From: Veillonella sp. DNF00869
GTDB lineage: Bacteria > Bacillota > Negativicutes > Veillonellales > Veillonellaceae
Assembly: GCF_001553345.1 (NCBI RefSeq)
Contig: NZ_KQ960772.1
Span: 1 to 64,000 of the forward strand
Direction of reading: 5' to 3'
Length of the DNA stretch: 64,000 nucleotides
Part shown: piece by piece, positions 27,421 to 36,389 of the stretch
Position numbering within the stretch: position 1 is the stretch's first letter
Layout of the letters: every line of letters starts with the position of its first letter
Made by a program: the position numbers and the translations under genes
Notes under the pieces: generated by a model
Seen by the model: the letters and a program-made list of their open reading frames with translations, nothing else
The model's database searches: none
Told to the model about the DNA's origin: nothing

Positions 27421-28011
27421 GTGGATTATGTATTGACCATCATGGAGACATATGGGTATGCAGCCATGTTTATTTGCATGGTGCTAGAAAATGCGAACAT
27501 TCCGATTCCTAGTGAAATTATTTTAGGGTTCGCAGGGTATTTAGTATTTCAAGGCGTATTTGATTTGAATACAGCTATTATTGTAGGTGTTGTAGCGGGT
27601 ATTGTGGGTTCTGTATTATCCTATTGGCTAGGGGAATATGGTGGCAGACCTGTATTGATGAAATATGGGAAATATATCTTATTTAGTGAAGATAAATTTG
27701 GTGCTGCAGAAAAATTGTTCAATCGCTATGGTGGTGCCGCTGTGTTTATTGGCCGTTTATTACCGGGGGTGCGTACATTTATTTCCTTCCCTGCAGGAGT
27801 GGCTAAATATCCGATGACCCCCTTTGTGATTTGGACTACTTTGGGCACAATCCCTTGGACTATCTTGCTAGTTTGGCTAGGTATGAAATTAGGAGAACAT
27901 TGGAAAGACTTGATTGAGTATAATCATGAACTATTAATTGCTATGATTGTAGTGTTTATAGTGGTAGCTGTAGTATATGGTTTGAAATATTGGAAACGTC
28001 GTAAACAATAG
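27421..28011 (+). CDS. DedA family membrane protein (SNARE-associated/VTT domain)
   Basis: 196 residues. DedA proteins act as lipid flippases (undecaprenyl phosphate or phosphatidylethanolamine) and affect membrane homeostasis. The family pattern is clear: ENANIPIPSEIILGFAGYL, GSVLSYWLGEYGGR, FNRYGGAAVFIGRLLPGVR and FISFPAGVAKYP, with the GRLLPGVRT arginine present. It begins at GTG 27421 with GGAG 6 nt ahead. It lies in a run with CDF and a glycosyltransferase whose substrate may be undecaprenyl-linked sugar. Confidence 0.9.
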   Translation: MDYVLTIMETYGYAAMFICMVLENANIPIPSEIILGFAGYLVFQGVFDLNTAIIVGVVAGIVGSVLSYWLGEYGGRPVLMKYGKYILFSEDKFGAAEKLFNRYGGAAVFIGRLLPGVRTFISFPAGVAKYPMTPFVIWTTLGTIPWTILLVWLGMKLGEHWKDLIEYNHELLIAMIVVFIVVAVVYGLKYWKRRKQ

Positions 28012-28021
28012 GGAGATGCTT

Positions 28022-29623
28022 ATGAAATTACATCGTGTAACCTATGTAGTATTTCTCTTTTTCTTAGGAGTTTATGTACTAGGGAACCATCTATTACCAG
28101 TGTCGGATCCAGTAGAGTCGAATTACGCTTTAACCGCAAAAGAGATGGTCCTTTCCGGAGATTGGTTGTCCCCACAAATTTATGGGCACTATTGGTTTGA
28201 TAAACCAATTATGATTTATTGGCTATTAAGTTTGTCCTATTCTGTATTCGGTATGACAGACTTTGCAGCACGTTTTCCGTCAGGTCTTTTTGGGGCTTTA
28301 TCAGTGGCTATGGTTTACCAAGGGGTGCGCACCCTAACAGGGCAACGATTAGGCGCTTTGTTATCAGCATTCATATTAGGCACATCTCTCATCGTATGGA
28401 CCATTGCCCATGGTATCATCACAGATATGGTGTTGTTATTTGCCACGGTAGGTACCTTTTATTACGCCTATCGTGGACTACTAGTTAAGAATCCATGGTA
28501 TATGGCAGTAGCCTATGGCTTTGCGGGGATTGCAGTATTGACGAAAGGCCCTGTAGGGCTGGTATTACCGGGATTGTTGTTCCTGATTTATGCAGGGGTT
28601 AAACGATCTTGGTCTATGGTGAAAGCATTATTTCCATGGCAAGGTATCCTCATATTCTTAGCTATAGTCTTGCCTTGGTATGGATATATGTACCATACTC
28701 ATGGTATGGAATTTATCAATGGGTTTTTAGGACTTCATAATATAACGAGAGCAACCCAATCTGAACATCCCGAGGTAAATCATTGGTGGTATTATCTACC
28801 TATTTTCCTAGGGGGCTCTCTCCCTTGGACGGGGGCTATTCTATATGGCATGTATCGGGGTTGGAAAACACGAACTGATGCCTATCTATATACCATGATT
28901 ATGGGCTGGGGAACGATTTTGTTCTATACAATGATGGCCACGAAATATCCAACCTATGCTTTTATTTCCGCCATTCCTTTTAGTCTATTAGGGGCTTATG
29001 GGGTGATTTCTTTGAAAGATGCTAGTCACCGTGCTTGGTGGTGGGTATTAGGACCGACTTTAGTGTTATGGTGGGTTCTTGGGATTGGAACATTCTTTGC
29101 ACCGTGGGGCTTTTGGTGGATTCTTCGAGCTGTTGTCGTAGTCCTTACCTTATTCCTAGGGGGGTGTTATTGGTACCGGAAACGATTGATGATGCCTTTC
29201 ACAGTGGGGATGGGTACCTTGATAGTACTAGGTATTGTGCTTATGGAAGGGTTGGTACCATTCTTGGGTTTGCGTTCTTCTGTGACCTATCATGAACAGA
29301 TACGCAGCTTTCATGGACCTGTGTATTATTATGGGGAATATGCGGCGTCAGTGCCGTATTATTTAGATGTGACACCAGTGCGAGTAGAGCCTAGTCCAGA
29401 ACGATTGGCGAAGTATAATGTACAGCGCAGTGCGAAGTGGAACGGTAAGAATGTGATGCCTCAAATTGAGGAAGAAGAATTATTTAAACGCTTGCAATCT
29501 GGGGAACAGATGCTCATAATTACCAATAAAAATTATGGTAAAGAATTAGAGGAATCTTCAGTAGGTCAATATTTAGAACGTGATGAAAGTAGTCCTAAGG
29601 TAGTACTATTGCATTCCAAATAG
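28022..29623 (+). CDS. ArnT/PMT-family glycosyltransferase (GT-83-like)
   Basis: 533 residues with about 11-12 membrane helices. The first periplasmic loop has the family acidic motif SDPVESNYALTAKEM (near residue 27), followed by WLSPQIYGHYWFDKPIMIYWL, as in ArnT and related lipid-A or protein glycosyltransferases. It probably moves a sugar from a polyprenyl-phosphate donor to lipid A or another envelope acceptor, consistent with a diderm cell. The acceptor is unknown. The ATG at 28022 is preferred over that at 28016 because GGGAG is 6 nt ahead. It lies 10 bp after DedA. Confidence 0.85.
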   Translation: MKLHRVTYVVFLFFLGVYVLGNHLLPVSDPVESNYALTAKEMVLSGDWLSPQIYGHYWFDKPIMIYWLLSLSYSVFGMTDFAARFPSGLFGALSVAMVYQGVRTLTGQRLGALLSAFILGTSLIVWTIAHGIITDMVLLFATVGTFYYAYRGLLVKNPWYMAVAYGFAGIAVLTKGPVGLVLPGLLFLIYAGVKRSWSMVKALFPWQGILIFLAIVLPWYGYMYHTHGMEFINGFLGLHNITRATQSEHPEVNHWWYYLPIFLGGSLPWTGAILYGMYRGWKTRTDAYLYTMIMGWGTILFYTMMATKYPTYAFISAIPFSLLGAYGVISLKDASHRAWWWVLGPTLVLWWVLGIGTFFAPWGFWWILRAVVVVLTLFLGGCYWYRKRLMMPFTVGMGTLIVLGIVLMEGLVPFLGLRSSVTYHEQIRSFHGPVYYYGEYAASVPYYLDVTPVRVEPSPERLAKYNVQRSAKWNGKNVMPQIEEEELFKRLQSGEQMLIITNKNYGKELEESSVGQYLERDESSPKVVLLHSK

Positions 29624-29633
29624 TGAGGTATCT

Positions 29634-30332
29634 ATGTCAGTAGAACGATTGATGCGACAATTAAAAGGATTTTCTAGTCCTCATGTGTATAATCCTTGGA
29701 ATGACTTTGATGGACGCTACGATACGAATCAACGAGCGAGTTCTATTCGTAGAAAGCAGTTGCAGGCTTATTTGGAGCAGCGATTAGAGCGTGCTAAAAT
29801 TCTCATCATAGCAGAAGCGGTGGGCTATCAAGGAGGGCGATTTACAGGGATTGCCATGACCTGTGAAAGAATGCTCTTAGGGCATCACCCTACGGTAACC
29901 CCCTCTATGGTATTTACTGGATTGGAGCCGAAACGAACTAGTAATCCAAAGAACGAGTATATTATCAAACCGACACAAAAAGAAAAGGGCTTTAATGAGC
30001 CTACTGATTCTGTGGTGTGGAATGCCATGTTAGAAGCTAATATAGATCCTTATGAAGTGGTGTTATGGAATATTTTTCCATTTCATCCCTTTAAAGGAAC
30101 AGATGGCTTGACGAACCGGACACCTATAAAGCAAGAATTAGACTTAGGGTGGACCTATACGAAACAACTGTTAGATCTATTTCCACAGGCTCAGATTATT
30201 GGAGTGGGTCAAAAAGCGAGTCTTACCTTGGCGGAGTATGGCGTAGAAGTACAAGCTACCTTGCGCCATCCAGCTAATGGAGGGGCGGGGCTCTATAAAG
30301 AACAATTTAGGGAATTTTGTAAAACCTTATAG
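29634..30332 (+). CDS. Uracil-DNA-glycosylase-superfamily protein
   Basis: 232 residues. The N-terminal core has ILIIAEAVGYQGGRFTGIAMT, which resembles the GxDP-like active-site loop of the superfamily, then VVLWNIFPFHP mid-protein and a C-terminal TLRHPANGG, similar to the HPS loop. The typical GEAPGxxE motif of family 4 is not seen, so uracil removal is uncertain. It is the last gene of this run, 10 bp after the glycosyltransferase, and has a GTGAGG ribosome-site-like sequence near its start. Confidence 0.65.
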   Translation: MSVERLMRQLKGFSSPHVYNPWNDFDGRYDTNQRASSIRRKQLQAYLEQRLERAKILIIAEAVGYQGGRFTGIAMTCERMLLGHHPTVTPSMVFTGLEPKRTSNPKNEYIIKPTQKEKGFNEPTDSVVWNAMLEANIDPYEVVLWNIFPFHPFKGTDGLTNRTPIKQELDLGWTYTKQLLDLFPQAQIIGVGQKASLTLAEYGVEVQATLRHPANGGAGLYKEQFREFCKTL

Positions 30333-30335
30333 AGT

Positions 30336-30454
30336 GAAAAGCCGTGGCGCTTCTAAAAAGACGAAAAGCCGCAGCGCTTCTGAAAAGTAGAAAAGCCGCA
30401 GCGCTTCTAAAAACAGACCTACGCTAATGTTTTTAGTAAGCACTACGGCTTTTC
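30336..30454 (+). repeat. Three 27-bp tandem repeats and one inverted copy, terminator-like
   Basis: GAAAAGCCGCAGCGCTTCT-type units begin at 30336, 30363 and 30390, exactly 27 bp apart. An inverted copy (AAGCACTACGGCTTTTC) lies at 30438-30454. Any one of the three could pair with the inverted copy to form a stem ending in a T run. It lies directly after the UDG-like gene and is probably a multiplied terminator arm. Confidence 0.7.
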
Positions 30455-30472
30455 TTGCGGTGGATTAAAAAA

Positions 30473-30512
30473 TAGAGGAAGGTTGATATGGCTCAACTTT
30501 CCTCTATTTTAT
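30473..30512. terminator. Bidirectional terminator, dispersed hairpin family
   Basis: TAGAGGAAGGTTGA, loop TATGGC, TCAACTTTCCTCTA and T runs on both sides. It lies between the converging UDG-like gene and bioF. Confidence 0.9.
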
Positions 30513-30563
30513 TTGGAGCTTATTTTGTTGTGCTCCTTTTATGGGAATTCAAGAGAAGCTTTG

Positions 30564-31724
30564 TTATAAGGTCTTTTGTATTGGTAGTCTTTGCAATACT
30601 TGGATAACTCTTTGTAATTCTTCTTCTGTGTGTGAAGCGGTTACGGTTAAGCGCAATCGTCCGGTGTTGACAGGGACTGTGGGAGGGCGAATGCCACTGA
30701 GGATAATGCCTTCTTTTTTACATTGGAGACTGGCTTCTAATGTATCTTCGTTAGAGCCGATGATGATAGGAAATATCGGTGTATCATCGCTGCTAGGGAT
30801 TCCTAGTGATTGCAAAGCTTGGTTCATATATTTTGTATTGCTTCGCAGGCTTTGATATACACTAGGCTCCTCAGCTAATACTTCTAAGGCACCGATGCTT
30901 GCCCCAATGTCAGCAGGGGACAAAGCGGTGGCAAAGATAAAGGGACGACTGTGGTTAATGATATAGTCTATGATGGTTTGGCTACCGCAGACGTATCCAC
31001 CTATGGACCCTAAGGCTTTACTCATAGTGCCAGTGGTGATGATACGTGGGCTTTCACAGTGAAAGTGATGTGCTGTACCACGGCCCTCACCAATGACGCC
31101 AGTAGCATGAGCATCATCCACAATCAGTAGGGCATCGTAGCGTTCTGCAAGTTCCAATAGTTCAGGCAAAGGAGCTATATCCCCATCCATGCTGAATACT
31201 CCATCAGTGATGATAAAACGCATACCATAGGGCTTAGATTGGCTTAATAAGGATTCTAGACCTGCCACATCCTTGTGAGGGTAGACTTGTACTTTAGCGC
31301 CGCTGAGACGACAGCCGTCAATGAGGCTAGCGTGATTCAATTCATCACTAAAGATAATATCCCCTTTATGCACTAGGGCAGAGATTGTCCCTAGATTTGC
31401 CATAAACCCAGCTGTGAAAGTGAGTGCCTTTTCACAGTCTTTCCACTGTGCGAGACGGTGCTCTAGTTCTTGAAATAAAGGGAAAGAACCAGAGGTAAGT
31501 CGAGCGCCACCAGAACCAGTGCCATATTGTTGGATGGCCTGTAAGGCTCGATCTTTCACGTGGGGATGATGGGTTAAGCCTAGGTAATTATTTGATGCCA
31601 TCATTAGATAGGTGGAACCTTCATACATAACATGAGTAGCATCGATAGGAGTATAGGTGCGAGGAGAACGAAATTGTGATTCCTCTTGGCGCTTGACTAA
31701 GGCTTCGGAGTATCGATTAAACAT
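30564..31724 (-). CDS. bioF: 8-amino-7-oxononanoate synthase (BioF-type)
   Basis: 386 residues, PLP-dependent alpha-oxoamine synthase that joins pimeloyl-CoA and alanine in biotin synthesis. It shows ASNNYLGLTHHP, GTGSGGARLTSG, FSDELNHASLIDG, VDDAHATGVIGEGRGT and the PLP lysine in TGTMSKALGSIGGYV (near residue 237). The family includes glycine C-acetyltransferase, but the adjacent bioW and the BirA operator argue for BioF. It overlaps the bioW 3' end by 8 bp. bioA, bioB and bioD are not in the window. Confidence 0.9.
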   Translation of the reverse strand: MFNRYSEALVKRQEESQFRSPRTYTPIDATHVMYEGSTYLMMASNNYLGLTHHPHVKDRALQAIQQYGTGSGGARLTSGSFPLFQELEHRLAQWKDCEKALTFTAGFMANLGTISALVHKGDIIFSDELNHASLIDGCRLSGAKVQVYPHKDVAGLESLLSQSKPYGMRFIITDGVFSMDGDIAPLPELLELAERYDALLIVDDAHATGVIGEGRGTAHHFHCESPRIITTGTMSKALGSIGGYVCGSQTIIDYIINHSRPFIFATALSPADIGASIGALEVLAEEPSVYQSLRSNTKYMNQALQSLGIPSSDDTPIFPIIIGSNEDTLEASLQCKKEGIILSGIRPPTVPVNTGRLRLTVTASHTEEELQRVIQVLQRLPIQKTL

Positions 31725-32472
31725 GGTGAATCCCTTTCGTTGTGACCCACGTAGGAGTGGATGTAAAATACTGTATTACTTCTTCTATCGGTGCATCGTC
31801 AGTGATAAAGAAGGCACGACCACCAATAGGACTACCATAGACTTTCATAGGGCTTAACCGATGGTAGGTAGTGCCATAGGACACATAGCCCGTCGTATAC
31901 TCTGGATCATCGGACCAACATAGTTCACCTAGTACGTAAGGCGATGCGAGGACCTTGCTTGCTAAGATGAGAGCCTCCCTAGAATGGATGGAAGAACAAC
32001 CATAATATTGCAAATGGTGGTGTATGTCTGCATCTGATTCGGCATCCATACGGGACACGCGTACTGTTTGGGGGTATACCTCACCAGTAGTAGCATTGAC
32101 GAGCCAAGCACCACTTATAGTTTCTGTGTTTTGGCTGAGTTTGGTAAAAGCCTTTTGAATCGCCTGTTCATGGATCTGTGTTTGTTGTAATAGTTGGGTA
32201 GCTACCCGATGAGAGTCCTCGATTGTTTCTGATTCTGTAGTAGCCACCATGAGAGCAGGGACTTTCACGATGGAGTCATCAGGAATCTCATCAATTTGTA
32301 AATTGATAAAATCTGGACGACCTTTGCTGTGTTGTAATGCTCGTTGTAAAAATTCTTCTGAAATGCGTGATAAGGATTCTAAAGAGACGAGACGTTCCGC
32401 TCCAGAAATATGAGAACCTCCTTGTTCATGAGGGCCGCCCTTAGCAGCGCGCATACGAATGCTGTAAACCAT
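31717..32472 (-). CDS. bioW: 6-carboxyhexanoate-CoA ligase (pimeloyl-CoA synthetase)
   Basis: 251 residues. It activates pimelate to pimeloyl-CoA with ATP, the first committed step here. Compared with Bacillus BioW it has SIRMRAAKGGPHEQGGSHIS near the N-terminus, GAERLVSLESL, RVSRMD, ALILASKVLASPYVLGELCWS and DDPEYTTGYVS. It is the second gene of the minus-strand biotin operon, 6 bp after the membrane protein gene and coupled to bioF. Confidence 0.93.
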   Translation of the reverse strand: MVYSIRMRAAKGGPHEQGGSHISGAERLVSLESLSRISEEFLQRALQHSKGRPDFINLQIDEIPDDSIVKVPALMVATTESETIEDSHRVATQLLQQTQIHEQAIQKAFTKLSQNTETISGAWLVNATTGEVYPQTVRVSRMDAESDADIHHHLQYYGCSSIHSREALILASKVLASPYVLGELCWSDDPEYTTGYVSYGTTYHRLSPMKVYGSPIGGRAFFITDDAPIEEVIQYFTSTPTWVTTKGIHHV

Positions 32473-32478
32473 AAGTGA

Positions 32479-32973
32479 CTAACCTTGATGTACTTTCAAC
32501 GTAGTAGCCAAGCGTGGTAGACGTCGCAAGATACTATAGAAGATAGGGCTTACAATGACTGTGAAAATCATGCCAGGTACTGCCATCACAAGCATAGGAA
32601 TGACCATTTTGCCAAAGGATAAACCAATGGTGATACGGGCGATAGCAGACGCAATAGGACCAGAGATAAGAATAGACCACATGCGATTTTTGCCAATCCA
32701 TAAAATGAGTCCTACGATGAGGCGGAATTGCATGGCAATGGCAACGTTTAATAAGTTTTGTGTGCCTAATACAAGACCAATCAAACTAGAAAGACAGCCG
32801 CAGATGATGTACTTGCGGAATCCGAAGGCAGCGCAAATTGCTACCGCTAAAGGAGCAGATAGTTGGAACTCTACACCGGGAATTAAGTTGGGAATTTTGA
32901 TGCCTCCTAGAATTGTCATCATCGCCGTTAAGATAGCGATCTCTGCAATTGTGTGAATACTTACATTTTTCAT
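32479..32973 (-). CDS. Small membrane protein resembling an ECF transporter substrate-binding (S) component
   Basis: 164 residues with five or six hydrophobic segments, in the size range of ECF S components. It is the first gene of a predicted BirA-controlled operon with bioW and bioF, and AGGAGG lies about 8 nt ahead of the start. It does not look like BioY: I do not see that family's typical signatures. By context it may bring in pimelate or another biotin precursor. The family assignment is from topology and context only. Confidence 0.6.
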   Translation of the reverse strand: MKNVSIHTIAEIAILTAMMTILGGIKIPNLIPGVEFQLSAPLAVAICAAFGFRKYIICGCLSSLIGLVLGTQNLLNVAIAMQFRLIVGLILWIGKNRMWSILISGPIASAIARITIGLSFGKMVIPMLVMAVPGMIFTVIVSPIFYSILRRLPRLATTLKVHQG

Positions 32974-32987
32974 TTTGTGACCTCCTA

Positions 32988-33048
32988 TTGTAAACTTTCA
33001 AAAACCTTACTTAGTTTACATTATAAAACGCAATTGCATATAGTGCAA
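32988..33048 (-). promoter_or_regulatory. Promoter and BirA-type operator of the bioW operon
   Basis: On the minus strand, TTGCAC (33048-33043), 17 bp, then TATAAT (33025-33020). TGTAAACT (33020-33013), 16 bp, then AGTTTACA (32996-32989) forms a BirA-like palindrome that overlaps the end of the -10 and the start site. Biotin-charged BirA would block initiation. Confidence 0.8.
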
Positions 33049-33090
33049 TATTCAATTGCAAATTTTATGGATTAGGGAGAGGCGCCTTAG

Positions 33091-33400
33091 TTGCTTAGGG
33101 TGGATTTTCTATAGTATAATAAAGGTAATTATTTTGATCGGCTTATGAACCTTATGGGTTCCCAAATGTTTCACAGTAGAAGTATGTATAGAGGGTATAT
33201 GCTTTGCTGTGTAGAAGAATGTGACATAGATAGTGAGAAAGGTTTCTCACAGTGTTTTGCTGTATGAATACGAACAGAAATAGATACTTATTTGTGCTTA
33301 CATGCCGATACATGCTTAACCATCTGAGGGTGGGATTATATAGTCTTGGACTATGGTAGTATGTATAGACAGTACGACTATAGTCCTGTAGGAGGAAATT
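33091..33400 (+). promoter_or_regulatory. Promoter and long structured leader of the RNase J gene
   Basis: TTGCTT (33091-33096), 18 bp, then TATAAT (33115-33120), divergent from the bio promoter. The leader is about 275 nt. It has GTGAGAAA/TTTCTCAC near 33235, and competing stems near the ribosome site: ATAGTC/GACTAT (33340-33354) against GGACTAT (33348-33354)/ATAGTCC (33380-33386). AGGAGG follows at 33390. Confidence 0.55.
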
Positions 33401-35320
33401 TTGAATATACAAGAAGAAAGAACAAATATAGCTGCACCGGTAGGTGAAGCTACGCAACAACGACCACGTTCTACAACACGTACACGCCGCACGACGGGTC
33501 AAAATCGTCGTACCACTGTGAAAGCTGAGGGGGAACGTACCAGTCGTCCGCGTCCACAAGGCGATAATGGCGAGCGCCGTCAATCTAATCGTGGTCCGCG
33601 TAAACCACAACGTGCCAATACAACTGTGGAAAAACATGAACAAATAAATCGTTCCCATGCGCGAAAAGATAAATTGCAAATCATTCCATTAGGTGGCCTA
33701 GGTGAGATCGGTAAAAACATGACCATTTTCCAATATGGCGATGATATTGTCGTGTTAGATGCGGGATTAGCATTCCCAGAAAATGACATGTTAGGGGTAG
33801 ATATTGTAATCCCTGATATGAGTTATTTAATCGAGCATAAAGATAAAGTACGTGCCGTGGTGATTACTCATGGTCATGAAGACCACATTGGATCCTTGGC
33901 GTATTTATTAAAAGAAGTGAACGTACCTGTGTATGCTACGAACTTAGTATGTGGCTTGATTGAAGGTAAATTAAAAGAACATCATGTAAAAGCTAAAAAA
34001 TTACAAGTTGTAAAAGCTGGTGATGAATTTAAAATTGGCTGCTTCAAAGTGGGCTTTATCCAAACAAATCACTCTATTCCAGATGCATGTGCCATCTTTT
34101 TAGAAACTCCAGTAGGTACTGTGGTACATACGGGGGACTTCAAAGTGGATCAAACTCCTGTAGATGGGAAATTGATGGACGTTCACAAATTTGCAGAACT
34201 TGGTAACAAAGGCGTATTGGCGCTTATGTCCGACTCCACTAATGTGGAAAAGCCAGGGTTTACTCCATCTGAAAGTTCTGTAGGACCAGCGATTATGCGT
34301 GCTGTCGCAGAAGCTACGGGTCGTGTTATTTTAGCTACTTTTGCATCTAATGTGTCCCGATTGCAACAAGCTATTGATGCAGCGGTAGCCACAAAACGTA
34401 AAGTAGTGGTATTAGGTCGTTCCATGGTAAATGTTACAGAAATCGCTCAAGAGCGTGGTTATTTAACAGTGCCAGAAGGAACTATCATCGGTGATGATGA
34501 AATGAATCGCTATCGTGCTGATGAAATTATGATCTTAACAACGGGGTCTCAAGGGGAACCAATGGCAGGTCTATCTCGTATGTCTACAAACAATCACCGT
34601 ACCGTAGAGATTACACCAAATGATACTGTTATCATCTCCGCTACACCAATTCCAGGTAATGAAGCGGCCGTAGGACGTACCATCGATAACTTATTGCGCC
34701 AAGGTGCTCATGTAGTATACGGCAAGGATCGTGGTATTCACGTATCTGGTCATGGTAGCCAAGAAGATTTAAAAACTATGTTGAATTTGGTGAGACCTAA
34801 ATTCTTTATTCCAGTTCATGGTGAATACCGCATGTTGAAAAAACATGGTGAACTGGCTGTGTCCATGGGGATTGTAAAACCTAGTAATGTCTTGGTAGGT
34901 GATAATGGACAAATTTTTGAGTTTACTACTCGTACAGGTCGTTTAGCAGGTCGTGTGCCAGCTGGTAAAGTCTTTGTGGATGGATTAGGTGTAGGCGATG
35001 TAGGTAACATCGTTATCCGTGATCGTCAGCAATTAGCGCAAGAAGGTATGGTTGTGGTTGTTATGGCAATGGACCGTGCTTCTGGTACGATTGTAGCGGG
35101 ACCAGATATGTTATCTCGTGGCTTTGTGTATGTTCGTGATGCAGAAGAATTATTAAGTGAAGCACAACGTCGTGTAGATGCAGCAGTAGAGAAATGTGAA
35201 ATGGATCATATCAAAGATTGGACAACGATCAAAACTGTGGTGCGTGACACATTAGGAAAATTCTTCTATGAAAAAACACGTCGTCGCCCAATGATTCTAC
35301 CAATCATTCAAGACGTATAG
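33401..35320 (+). CDS. rnjA: Ribonuclease J (beta-CASP metallo-beta-lactamase RNase)
   Basis: 639 residues. The core has PLGGLGEIGKNM, THGHEDHIG (near 156, zinc ligands), NHSIPDACA, VVHTGDFKVD, DSTN and the beta-CASP part with GSQGEP and SGHGSQEDLK, then FIPVHGEYRML. An extension of about 88 residues rich in Arg and Pro (TRTRRTTGQNRR) precedes the core and is absent from Bacillus RNase J1. It probably binds RNA or partners. The start is TTG at 33401, with AGGAGG at 7 nt. It handles mRNA decay and 5'-3' processing. Confidence 0.93.
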   Translation: MNIQEERTNIAAPVGEATQQRPRSTTRTRRTTGQNRRTTVKAEGERTSRPRPQGDNGERRQSNRGPRKPQRANTTVEKHEQINRSHARKDKLQIIPLGGLGEIGKNMTIFQYGDDIVVLDAGLAFPENDMLGVDIVIPDMSYLIEHKDKVRAVVITHGHEDHIGSLAYLLKEVNVPVYATNLVCGLIEGKLKEHHVKAKKLQVVKAGDEFKIGCFKVGFIQTNHSIPDACAIFLETPVGTVVHTGDFKVDQTPVDGKLMDVHKFAELGNKGVLALMSDSTNVEKPGFTPSESSVGPAIMRAVAEATGRVILATFASNVSRLQQAIDAAVATKRKVVVLGRSMVNVTEIAQERGYLTVPEGTIIGDDEMNRYRADEIMILTTGSQGEPMAGLSRMSTNNHRTVEITPNDTVIISATPIPGNEAAVGRTIDNLLRQGAHVVYGKDRGIHVSGHGSQEDLKTMLNLVRPKFFIPVHGEYRMLKKHGELAVSMGIVKPSNVLVGDNGQIFEFTTRTGRLAGRVPAGKVFVDGLGVGDVGNIVIRDRQQLAQEGMVVVVMAMDRASGTIVAGPDMLSRGFVYVRDAEELLSEAQRRVDAAVEKCEMDHIKDWTTIKTVVRDTLGKFFYEKTRRRPMILPIIQDV

Positions 35321-35335
35321 AGAATATGATATAAT

Positions 35336-35366
35336 AGGCATATGACGATAGTCATATGTCTATTTA
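35336..35366 (+). terminator. Hairpin after the RNase J gene
   Basis: AGGCATATGAC, loop GATA, GTCATATGTCT (one G-T pair), then TATTTATT. A plausible terminator. Confidence 0.6.
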
Positions 35367-35425
35367 TTGTATTGGCATAGAACTATGTTGAACCTTTGAG
35401 GAGAGACATAGTATGGGGTTAGTAT

Positions 35426-36373
35426 ATGAATCAAACAAGTACAAAGTCCGTCGTAGAGTCTGGTATCTTAACGGCATTGATGATTGTCTTTGCCATGATA
35501 GGTCTCAGTGTACCTATGCTTGGATTTTTTGGATCTATTTTTGTGCCTATGACGATTGCCATTGTAGGTGTACGTCATGGCTTTCGTTGGAGCCTATTAT
35601 CTGTTGTATCAGCGATGATAGCCATTGCCTTTTTATTAGGACCTTTGACGGCCATAGTAGAAGGGGGAGTCTTTGGTGTGATTGGTATTTTAATCGGTTA
35701 TGGATTAAGCAAGCACTGGTCGATTTCTAAATTGTTGATGATTCCTGCTGTGGTATTAATGCTAGCAGTAGTAGTTCAGTTTTGGGCATCTGCTTTGGTG
35801 ATGCAGGTAAGTCCTACAGAGATGTGGTCATCTTTGGAAGAACAAATTACAGTATCCATGCAAGATATGTATGTGCAACAGGGGCTTTCAGAGGAACAAG
35901 TGACAACGGCGATGACCGCCTTACAAGATCAAATTGAAATCATGAAAAAAGTATTGATTGCAGGTTTATTTTGCTCTGGTGTGGCTATTTCTTATATTAT
36001 TAATCGTCTTACGTATATTGTGCTCAGTCGTATCGGTACTTACCATATTCCTGAAATGCCTACTATTAAAGGTTGGCGTGTACCAGATTGGGCATTACAT
36101 ATTTTTTTAGTGGGGGTCATTTCTTATTTTGTGAAACAATATATTCCGCTCCTTGAATATGTAGGCTATAATTTGATGTACTTAGGTGGTATAATGCTAT
36201 TTATACGAGGCATATCTTGTGCTTGGCGTATTAGTAAAAGTTATCATCCACCGAAGTTTGTACCGTGGATTGTACTAGGTTTATTTATTATGATGTCACA
36301 GTCCGCCGCTATATTAGGAGCTCTAGATGTATTCTTGCACCTAGAGGAACGATGGGGCAGACGAAGTGAGTGA
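35426..36373 (+). CDS. YybS-like DUF2232 membrane protein
   Basis: 315 residues with about eight membrane segments and an early G-V-R-H-G-F-R-W segment typical of DUF2232. It directly precedes gdpP, rplI and dnaB, the same order as yybS-yybT-rplI-dnaC in Bacillus. The function is not known. Its last 8 bases overlap the longest reading of gdpP but not the chosen start. Confidence 0.85.
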   Translation: MNQTSTKSVVESGILTALMIVFAMIGLSVPMLGFFGSIFVPMTIAIVGVRHGFRWSLLSVVSAMIAIAFLLGPLTAIVEGGVFGVIGILIGYGLSKHWSISKLLMIPAVVLMLAVVVQFWASALVMQVSPTEMWSSLEEQITVSMQDMYVQQGLSEEQVTTAMTALQDQIEIMKKVLIAGLFCSGVAISYIINRLTYIVLSRIGTYHIPEMPTIKGWRVPDWALHIFLVGVISYFVKQYIPLLEYVGYNLMYLGGIMLFIRGISCAWRISKSYHPPKFVPWIVLGLFIMMSQSAAILGALDVFLHLEERWGRRSE

Positions 36374-36389
36374 AATTAGAGGAGGTAGT

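Noticed and set aside
30336..30454. Tandem 27-bp repeats as CRISPR
   Set aside because: There are no spacers, the units are contiguous, and an inverted copy follows, so it is a terminator-like repeat.
33152..33679. Minus-strand ORF of 175 residues over the RNase J leader and start
   Set aside because: It is antisense to the leader and the Arg-rich coding start, with skewed composition and no ribosome site.
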